DNA from: Hymenobacter negativus
Lineage (GTDB): Bacteria; Bacteroidota; Bacteroidia; Cytophagales; Hymenobacteraceae
Direction of reading: 5' to 3'
NCBI RefSeq assembly: GCF_017571495.1
Contig: NZ_JAGETZ010000022.1
Span: 32,240-96,239, forward strand
DNA length: 64,000 nucleotides
Shown here piece after piece: positions 1 to 6,140 of the stretch (positions within the stretch are counted from its first letter, which is position 1; every line of letters begins with the position of its first letter). The notes beneath the pieces were generated by a model. The model ran no database searches, was not told where the DNA came from, and was given only the letters and a program-made list of their open reading frames with translations. Position numbers and translations under genes: made by a program.

Positions 1-1
1 C

Positions 2-1048
2 TACGGCAAGCTCTCGAACCGCAGCATTGAGGACCAGTTGGCCGGTACCCGCGCCGGCCTCGAAGGCCAGAGCGAGAAGCGCAGCCCGCTGGACTTTGCC
101 CTCTGGAAAAACGCTTCGCCCGAGCACATCATGCGCTGGCCCTCGCCCTGGGGCGAAGGCTTCCCCGGCTGGCACCTGGAGTGCTCGGCCATGAGTCGCA
201 AGTACCTGGGCGACATCTCCGACATCCACGGCGGTGGCCTCGACCTCATGTTTCCGCACCACGAGTGCGAAATCGCGCAAAGCCAGGGTAGCCACTCGCA
301 CACCGACGAGGCGCGCTTCTGGGTACACAACAACATGATAACCGTGAACGGCACCAAGATGAGCAAGAGCCTGGGCAACTTCGTGTTGCTCGGCGACATG
401 TTCAAGGGGCCAACCGGGCCGCTGGCGTTCGGCTACTCGCCGATGGTGGTGCGCTTCTTCCTACTGCAAGCCCACTACCGCAGCCCGGTCGATGTGAGCG
501 ACGACGCCCTGCAAGCCGCCCGCAAAGGCTACCGCAAGCTGATGAATGGCCTACGTCTGCTCGATAAGCTGGCCGCCGACAGCCTGTCGGGCGAAGTAAT
601 CCGTGACCGTACGGTGATGCCACTGGCCGAAGGCCGCCAGCCCGACACCGCCACCGGCGACGAGGAACTGCGCAAGCTGGTTGCCGATGTGTTTGTGGGC
701 CTGAATGATGACCTGAACACGGCCCGCGCCATCGCCAGCCTGTTCAACCTGCTGCGCAAGTTCAATACCCTGGCCACCAGCACCGCGGCCATGGCCACCG
801 TATCGTCGGGCGCCCTGGCCGAGGCTGTGGAAGCCTACCGCGCCGTGGTGACCGACATCCTGGGCCTGCAAGACGAGCCCCGCGCCAATGCCGAAGAGCT
901 GCTCAAGCTCACGCTGGAGTTTTACACCGAAGCCAAAGCCGAAAAAGCCTACGACAAGGTAGACGTCATCCGGGCCGCCCTCAAAAGCCAGGGCATCGTG
1001 ATAAAAGACACCAAGGCCGGCGTGGAATGGGCCTATAGCGAGGAGTAA
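2..1048 (+). CDS. cysS: Cysteinyl-tRNA synthetase, 5'-truncated by window edge
   Basis: Cytoplasmic class I aminoacyl-tRNA synthetase that charges tRNA-Cys. The frame is open from the left edge, giving 348 codons; the N-terminus with the HIGH motif lies outside the window. The KMSKS ATP-binding loop is at nt 356-370 (GTKMSKSLGNF). Zn-ligand positions typical of the family are seen before it: Cys in HLECSAM and the His/Glu cluster in FPHHECE. The remaining C-terminal part fits the helical anticodon-binding (DALR) domain, and the stop is TAA at 1046-1048. A ~105-bp inverted-repeat element starts 7 bp after the stop. Identification is secure from motifs; only the missing 5' end limits the entry. 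Confidence 0.96.
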   Translation, partial: YGKLSNRSIEDQLAGTRAGLEGQSEKRSPLDFALWKNASPEHIMRWPSPWGEGFPGWHLECSAMSRKYLGDISDIHGGGLDLMFPHHECEIAQSQGSHSHTDEARFWVHNNMITVNGTKMSKSLGNFVLLGDMFKGPTGPLAFGYSPMVVRFFLLQAHYRSPVDVSDDALQAARKGYRKLMNGLRLLDKLAADSLSGEVIRDRTVMPLAEGRQPDTATGDEELRKLVADVFVGLNDDLNTARAIASLFNLLRKFNTLATSTAAMATVSSGALAEAVEAYRAVVTDILGLQDEPRANAEELLKLTLEFYTEAKAEKAYDKVDVIRAALKSQGIVIKDTKAGVEWAYSEE

Positions 1049-1054
1049 AGCTGC

Positions 1055-1161
1055 CTGTCATCCTGAGCTTGCGAAGGACCTTATTACGCTGGCATTGAGT
1101 TGAGTTACTAATCCACATGCCTCCTGGCGCGATAAGGTCCTTCGCAAGCCCAGGATGACAG
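1055..1161. repeat. ~107-bp inverted-repeat element, copy 1
   Basis: The outer ~28 bp are near-perfect inverted arms (tgtcatcctgagcttgcgaa on the left, its complement with one mismatch on the right). They flank a ~45-bp centre. A second full-length copy lies at 15080-15182 with similar arms and a related centre, so this is a dispersed element rather than a simple terminator. The right arm ends 8 bp before the start codon of the M28 peptidase, so it must lie in that gene's 5' leader or promoter region. Confidence 0.85.
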
Positions 1162-1168
1162 AAAAAAC

Positions 1169-2200
1169 ATGAACTTCCGCACCCTTCGTCTTCCCCTCGC
1201 TGCCCTGGCTGGCCTGCTCGTCCTCACCGGCTGCCCGGATAAAAAGACCAACGAAACCGCCGACTCCGGCGCTACGGCCGAGCCCAAGCTGCCCAAAGCG
1301 CCTGTGTTCAACGCCGACTCGGCCTATGCCTTCACGGCGAAGCAGGTGGCATTTGGGCCGCGCGTGCCCAACTCCAGGGCTCACATTGCCTGCGGCGACT
1401 GGATGGTGGCCAAGCTCAAAAGCTATGGGCTGAAGGTAATGCAGCAGCCTTTCGAGGCCATGACGTTTGATGGCACCAACATCAAGGCCCGCAACATCAT
1501 TGCCCAGTACCAGCCCACGGCGGCGCGGCGCGTGGCTATCTTCGGCCACTGGGATACCCGGCCCTTCGCCGACAATGACAAAGTGAAGAAAAATGCCCCG
1601 ATGGACGGCGCTTCCGACGGCGCCAGCGCCGTGGCCGTAGCCCTGGAAATGGCCCGTGTGCTCAGCCAGCAGCCCGACTCGCTGGCTCCCAACGTGGGCG
1701 TCGACTTTATCTTCTTCGATGCCGAAGACTGGGGCCACGACGACACAACCCAGCAGGACCTGAAAAACCAGCTCGACGGCAGCGGCACCGAATCCTGGTG
1801 CCTGGGCTCGCAGTACTGGGCCAAAAACTTGGTGCCGGCCAACTATAAGGCCGAGTATGGCGTGCTGCTCGACATGGTGGGGGCCAAAGGCGGCAGCTTC
1901 ACCCGCGAAGGCACCTCGCGCACCAATGCCCGGGGCCCGCTCGACAAAATCTGGAACACTGCGGCCCAGCTGGGCTACTCCGATTTCTTCCGCTTTCAGG
2001 ATACCGACCCCATTACCGATGACCACGTATATACCAATCAGGCGGGTATTCCCACGCTCGATATCTACGACCACCCGCCGGTGGGCACCGACTTCTTCCC
2101 GTCCTACCACCACGCCACCACCGACAACATGAGCATCATCGACCGCAAGACGCTCAAGGCCGTCGGCCAGACCATGGTGCAGTCGCTCTACGTGGACTAG
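1169..2200 (+). CDS. M28-family zinc peptidase, lipoprotein (glutaminyl cyclase-like)
   Basis: A 343-aa secreted protein anchored by lipid. The N-terminus has a hydrophobic signal ending in a lipobox (LVLTGC, Cys about residue 24). The rest fits the M28 co-catalytic zinc fold: His in FGHWDTR, Asp in DGASDGAS, Glu in FFDAEDWG, Asp in LLDMVG and a C-terminal His in YHHATTDN. The WCLGSQYW segment and the overall layout resemble bacterial M28 proteins annotated as glutamine cyclotransferases or aminopeptidases. Motifs alone cannot tell peptidase from N-terminal glutamine cyclization. It is monocistronic: an inverted-repeat element lies just upstream and a strong terminator 30 bp downstream. Confidence 0.85.
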   Translation: MNFRTLRLPLAALAGLLVLTGCPDKKTNETADSGATAEPKLPKAPVFNADSAYAFTAKQVAFGPRVPNSRAHIACGDWMVAKLKSYGLKVMQQPFEAMTFDGTNIKARNIIAQYQPTAARRVAIFGHWDTRPFADNDKVKKNAPMDGASDGASAVAVALEMARVLSQQPDSLAPNVGVDFIFFDAEDWGHDDTTQQDLKNQLDGSGTESWCLGSQYWAKNLVPANYKAEYGVLLDMVGAKGGSFTREGTSRTNARGPLDKIWNTAAQLGYSDFFRFQDTDPITDDHVYTNQAGIPTLDIYDHPPVGTDFFPSYHHATTDNMSIIDRKTLKAVGQTMVQSLYVD

Positions 2201-2229
2201 CGCCCGGAAACAGGTCACCCGATTTTATA

Positions 2230-2269
2230 AACAAGAAGGCCAGCCGGACAACCGGTTGGCCTTCTTGTT
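2230..2269. terminator. Rho-independent-type hairpin after the M28 gene
   Basis: An 18-bp stem (aacaagaaggccagccgg paired with its complement, one G-T pair) with a short loop. It begins 29 bp after the M28 stop, and the right arm ends in a T-rich stretch. Confidence 0.8.
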
Positions 2270-2300
2270 GTACTAGCATCCCGTTCGCAGAAACTGCTAG

Positions 2301-2359
2301 AGCGGTTTCGGCATCAGTGGTAAGTAGCGCGAACTTTCAGTTCGAGTCCCTGTGCCGCT
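2301..2359 (+). other. tRNA-like sequence, degenerate (no functional tRNA called)
   Basis: Within the 349-bp gene-free stretch 2201-2549. The ends agcgg/ccgct pair like an acceptor stem, with a further possible wobble pair. A D-loop-like cAGTGGTA and a T-loop-like GTTCGAGTCC are in the right order. At 59 nt it is too short: there is no anticodon arm and the T-stem pairs poorly (only CAG/CTG). It could be a decayed tRNA fragment or coincidence. Nothing else recognisable is seen in 2360-2549. Confidence 0.3.
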
Positions 2360-2549
2360 TGGCAGTCGTTCTAGGCCAGTTCACAAGGCCGCTCAGCCTT
2401 GAGTTAAGCCGAGAGGGCGGCCAAGAGCGTCGTTCGCATCGGCCCACCGGTTTGCGCCAGAACAGTGTGGGGGCGGATTGCTAGGTTCGTGCAACGGCGG
2501 GTGGGGGAAGGCTCCGGCCCATCGTTGTGCTCATGGGAGCCGAGCCGGG

Positions 2550-4232
2550 CTACTCCACCATCAGGCGGGCCACCTGCCCGGCCGCCCGCACCAGATACAG
2601 GCCTGGGGCCAGGCCGGCCACGTCGAGGGTAGCCGCGCCGGCTGTGGCGGGCACCGTGCGCACCACGCGGCCCAGGGCATCGAGCAACGCGACGGTGGTG
2701 GCCGGGGGTGGCAGCGTGAGCTGCACCCGGCCGGTGGCGGGGTTGGGGTAGGCCCGCAGGGTGGCGGCCCCGGTAGTGGCCCCGGCGGTGGCCAACGGGG
2801 CGGCGGGTCTGTTGAGGCGCACGCTCACGCTGCCGGTGCCCGCGTGGGCGGTGAGCAGGTCAAGGTCGCCGTCGGCGTCCACGTCGGCCAGGGCTAAGCC
2901 GACGCCGGGCAGCGGCAAGGCCACGGTGCTGGCCGGCCCAAAGCCGCCGGCACCGGTGTTCAGCAGCACGCTCATGCCCCCGCTGCCGGCGCCGGTGGTC
3001 AACACATCGGGGCGGCTGTCGGCGTTCACGTCGCCCACGGCCAGGTCGGAGGGCGCGCTGCCCAGGGCCAGCTCCGCGCCGCCCCCGAAGGTGCCGGTGC
3101 CGTCGTTCAGGCGCAGGCTCACGCTGCGGCTGGTGAGGTTGGGCGTGAGCAGGTCGAGGTCGCCGTCGGCGTCCACGTCGGCCAGGCCCACGGCCTGGGG
3201 GGCAGTGCCCACTGCCACCAGCGTGCCGTTGCCAAAGGTGCCCGTGCCGTTGTTGCGGTGCACGCTCACCACGTTGCCCAGGGGGGCGGGCACCAGCAGG
3301 TCGAGGTCGCCGTCGGCGTCCACGTCGGCCAGCGCCAGCCGGCCGGGCTGCCCGCCCGTGGCCACCTGCGAGCCCTGCACGAAGGCGCCCTGCCCGGTGT
3401 TGGCGCTTACGGTCACCGTGCCGTTGCGCAAGCCCAGCACCAGGTCGAGGTCGCCGTCGGCGTCCACGTCGGCCAGGGCCAGGGAGTTGACCGCCACCTG
3501 GAAGCCGAGCCCGAGCTGGCTGTTGACAAAGCTGCCGTTGGTGTTGAGGCGCACGACGATGTAGTAACCGCCCCCGCCCAGCGACACCAGGTCAAGCTGG
3601 CCGTCGCCGTTCACGTCGGCCAAGTAGGCGGCCACCACGCTGCCGCCCATGCTCACCTCAGCACCGGGCACGAAGGTGCCGGTGCCGGTGTTAAGGCGGA
3701 GGCTGACACCCGCCGACGAGCCCGTGCCCACCACCAAGTCAAGGTCGCCGTCGTTGTCCACGTCGCCGGCCACCACCGACGACACCGCGACCGGAAACGG
3801 CAGGTCGCTGCCGCCGCCGAAGTTGCCCTGCCCGGTGCCCCCCACGGCCGTCGTGAACTGCTGCACGCGGGGCACGGCCAGGGCGGCGCTCACCGCGGCG
3901 GTGGCCGCAGTGAGGCTCACGGACACGGTTTCGCCGGGCTGGAAGTCGTAGGGCAGGGGCGCGTAGCTGAGGGTGTTGCCCACCAGCGTGGCCGCCCCGC
4001 CGGCCCGCTGGCCGCCCCGCTGGCTGCTAAACACCTTGAGTCCCCCGGACGCCCCCCCGCCCAGCGGCTGGCTGAAGGTGGCCACCACCGGGGCGTTGCG
4101 CGCCACGCTGGCCGCGTTGGCCGACGGTGTGAGGGCCACGAGGGTGGGGTCCTGGGCGCTGGCCGGCACGCCCGGCAGCCACAGCAAGACGAAGGCGGCG
4201 GCGCGGGCCAGCCGGGAGTAGGGGTGTTGCAT
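2550..4232 (-). CDS. Secreted VCBS/FG-GAP repeat protein with T9SS sorting domain
   Basis: A 560-aa exported protein. Residues 1-26 form a signal peptide ending at ASAQ. Next comes a Big_5/SbsA-like Ig domain (PTLVALTPSANAASVARNAP to about residue 130). Then there is a run of FG-GAP/VCBS repeats of about 45-60 residues, each with the Asp-rich calcium-loop core ADVDADGDLDL or a variant. The last ~70 residues are a type A T9SS tail (AYPNPATGRVQLTLP ... GLAPGLYLVR). Such proteins are expected on the cell surface or outside the cell as beta-propeller or adhesin-like modules; the ligand is unknown. It is single-gene, divergent from nothing, with 81 bp to a methylase remnant upstream. Confidence 0.88.
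   Translation of the reverse strand: MQHPYSRLARAAAFVLLWLPGVPASAQDPTLVALTPSANAASVARNAPVVATFSQPLGGGASGGLKVFSSQRGGQRAGGAATLVGNTLSYAPLPYDFQPGETVSVSLTAATAAVSAALAVPRVQQFTTAVGGTGQGNFGGGSDLPFPVAVSSVVAGDVDNDGDLDLVVGTGSSAGVSLRLNTGTGTFVPGAEVSMGGSVVAAYLADVNGDGQLDLVSLGGGGYYIVVRLNTNGSFVNSQLGLGFQVAVNSLALADVDADGDLDLVLGLRNGTVTVSANTGQGAFVQGSQVATGGQPGRLALADVDADGDLDLLVPAPLGNVVSVHRNNGTGTFGNGTLVAVGTAPQAVGLADVDADGDLDLLTPNLTSRSVSLRLNDGTGTFGGGAELALGSAPSDLAVGDVNADSRPDVLTTGAGSGGMSVLLNTGAGGFGPASTVALPLPGVGLALADVDADGDLDLLTAHAGTGSVSVRLNRPAAPLATAGATTGAATLRAYPNPATGRVQLTLPPPATTVALLDALGRVVRTVPATAGAATLDVAGLAPGLYLVRAAGQVARLMVE
2863..3480. repeat. Intragenic direct repeats encoding the VCBS Asp loops
   Basis: The block gtcgccgtcggcgtccacgt occurs nearly unchanged at about 2866, 3161, 3308 and 3453, with extended identity to about 28 bp in each copy. 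More degenerate versions lie near 3600 and 3740. These encode the repeated DVDADGDLDL motif. The DNA identity exceeds what protein conservation needs, which points to recent internal duplication or conversion. Confidence 0.8.
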
Positions 4233-4313
4233 GGGAGAGGGGGCTAAGGATGAGCCACTAAGCTACCTCATTTTCCGCAATAATGACGCTAGCCTTGTCC
4301 CGGCAAGCCGGCG

Positions 4314-4995
4314 CTACTGCCCGGCCACCTGGGCGGCCTCGGCGGGCGTGAGGCCGTAGAGGGCGGCCACGCGGGCATCAATCAGGGCTTCGGCGGCGAA
4401 AGTGTCGGCGGTGACGTCGGCGGCGCGGGCGGCGCGGATGGTCTTGACCAAGGCCGCGATTTCCGCCTGCTGCGCGGCGGTGGGGATGGGGATTTGCTCG
4501 ACGTAAGAAATCTGTATTGCCAAAGCCCCGCCAGCCATCTTCGGCGTCACGCTCTTTAAGAAGTAGTACGTTGCGGCCGAATTGAGAATCCCTAATAGGA
4601 ATTGGTCGTCGGGTGCAATTAGGAAGCTCAGCAAGTAGGGCAGCGCCAGCCACTGCTTCGCGTTATCCGGCGCGGCTGGCGGGGCCTTTGCGCCCTTCTT
4701 CTTCAGCACCGAGCCGGCGAAAGGGTCCAAGCCGGCCCGGTCGTTCAGCTTGCGGATGTAGAGCACGGTTTCTTCCTGCACGGCGGGCTGGAAGAAGAGT
4801 TGAGGTAGGGCAACTCGCTGAAGGAGGCGGCCACGTCGGGCGGGTGGCGGCGGGCCGATTCAGTACCCTGAAAAACAGCTTGTTGAGCTCATCGTACTCG
4901 GGCACCCGCGCTGGGGGCAGGAAGCGGAAGGCGGCGTGCTCGGCCGGGTGGTAGCGCAAGACCGGTGCTCCCTCTCCTTTGGGATGGGGGCGGGG
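4314..4995 (-). pseudogene. Remnant of an Eco57I/type IIG-like DNA methyltransferase
   Basis: Three reading frames must be joined to follow the homology. The first holds VPEYDELNKLFFRVLNRPA, the second DVAASFSELPYLNS and the third LFFQPAVQEETVLYIRKLND. The shifts lie near 4838-4842 and 4790-4803. The final frame then passes from a LPYLLSFL segment straight into FLLGILNSAATYYFLKSVTP and QISYVEQIPIP. That is the TaqI-like target-recognition tail normally hundreds of residues further on. The catalytic NPPY core is therefore missing. In intact relatives these segments flank the methylase domain; this is established family knowledge applied here. It is non-functional debris of a restriction-modification or BREX-like enzyme. 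The 5' end overlaps a GC-rich segment (4960-5000) that may itself be a dispersed repeat. Confidence 0.75.
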
Positions 4996-5027
4996 GTGAG
5001 GCGCGTTCACGCCTCTGCGCCTGCTAT

Positions 5028-5933
5028 CTACGCTTCCAAATGCCCGCCCGCCCCGTCCACGGTCAGGGTCACGGTCTGACCCACCACCAGCGCCAGGTTA
5101 TCGGCCTCGTGGCCTACTGGGAAGCCGTAGCCCACCGGAAAGTCGTACATCCGGGCATACCGGTCAATGATTTCTTCGGCCGTGACACCGAAGGGAATGG
5201 CATTGTCGCGCATGTCGGAAAAGTGGCCCACCACCAGTCCGGCCAGCCCAGTCAGTTGCCCGCTGCGGTGCAGGTGCAGCATCATCCTATCGATGTGGTA
5301 GAGGTACTCATCCAAATCTTCGAGAAACAGGATGCGGCCCGCGAAGCCGGCCTGCGAGGCCGTGCCGGTAATGGTTTGGAGCAGGCTGAGGTTGCCGCCC
5401 ACCAATGCCCCGGTAGCAGTACCCGGCCGATTGAGCGGGTGCGCCGCTGCGGCAATGGGCTGAAAGGCTTCGCCGAACAAGGCCCGCCGCAGGGTTTCCA
5501 ATGCCAGCTCGCCCCCCGCCTGATGAAACAGCACCGGCATCACGCCGTGGATGCTGGCGTGGCCCAGGGCCAGCAGGTGGGAGTTGAGCACGGTGATATC
5601 GGAGAAGCCGGCCACCCACTTGGGCGCGGCGCGGAAGGCGGTGAAGTCGAGCCCGTCCACGATGCGGGCCGTGCCGTAGCCGCCCCGCGCGCACAGGATG
5701 GCGCGGATGCTCGGGTCGTCGAGCTGGCGCTGGAAGTCGCGGCGGCGCAGGTCGTCGGGCCCGGCAAACTGGTGGAAGTCGCCGGCAATGCTTTCGCCCA
5801 GCACCACTTCCAGGCCCCAGCTTTCGAGGGTGGCAATGGCGGGAGCCAGCTCGGCGGCCGAAATTTTGCGGGCGGGGCTGACGATGGCCACACGCTGGCC
5901 GGCCAGCAGGGCAGGAGGGAAGGAAACGGACAT
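5028..5933 (-). CDS. LD-carboxypeptidase (peptidase S66, MccF/LdcA family)
   Basis: A 301-aa protein, close to the usual S66 length, that cleaves the L,D-bond between meso-DAP and D-Ala in muropeptides during cell-wall recycling. The N-terminal VAIVSPA and CARGGYGTARIVDGLDF segments are family hallmarks. The catalytic Ser is Ser111 in AGFSDIT; the Glu and His of the Ser-Glu-His triad fit FLEDLDEYLYHIDRM and GHEADNLAL. No signal peptide is seen, so it is probably cytoplasmic. MccF-type enzymes that cleave microcin C share the fold, so a self-immunity role cannot be excluded. The neighbours are unrelated: a methylase remnant downstream and a divergent secreted esterase upstream. Confidence 0.93.
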   Translation of the reverse strand: MSVSFPPALLAGQRVAIVSPARKISAAELAPAIATLESWGLEVVLGESIAGDFHQFAGPDDLRRRDFQRQLDDPSIRAILCARGGYGTARIVDGLDFTAFRAAPKWVAGFSDITVLNSHLLALGHASIHGVMPVLFHQAGGELALETLRRALFGEAFQPIAAAAHPLNRPGTATGALVGGNLSLLQTITGTASQAGFAGRILFLEDLDEYLYHIDRMMLHLHRSGQLTGLAGLVVGHFSDMRDNAIPFGVTAEEIIDRYARMYDFPVGYGFPVGHEADNLALVVGQTVTLTVDGAGGHLEA

Positions 5934-6101
5934 GGTTTAAAAGCTAAGCAGCTGCAAATAACGCATGACGGCGGGGCCAGGCGGGCCGGAGCGCGAACGC
6001 AGCAGTCCGTGGCCACATGTTGCATGAGTACTCGTCAGGCACGCAAACCGCAAAGTTCGCGCTCCGCCCCAACCTCAGTGAGTAGTTCTGCGTCAAGCCA
6101 G

Positions 6102-6109
6102 TAGCTTTG
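6102..6109 (+). promoter_or_regulatory. Bacteroidota -7 element TAGCTTTG
   Basis: An exact match to TAnnTTTG 31 bp before the ATG of the large esterase gene. No convincing TTG at -33 is seen, so only the -7 box is called. It would drive both tandem esterase genes. Confidence 0.45.
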
Positions 6110-6140
6110 ATTTATTCCGTTCACTGCTTTTCGGTTCCGT

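Noticed and set aside
1058..2218. Long minus-strand open frame opposite the M28 gene
   Set aside because: GC-rich third-position shadow. The plus strand has a lipoprotein signal and all zinc-ligand motifs; the antisense translation has no domain pattern.
2301..2359. Functional tRNA gene
   Set aside because: No anticodon arm and a poor T-stem; kept only as a tRNA-like sequence.
2863..3740. Repeat array as non-coding element
   Set aside because: The repeats are in frame and encode FG-GAP/VCBS calcium loops of one secreted protein.
4965..6104. 379-codon plus-strand frame opposite the LD-carboxypeptidase
   Set aside because: The minus strand carries the intact S66 catalytic residues; the plus frame has none.
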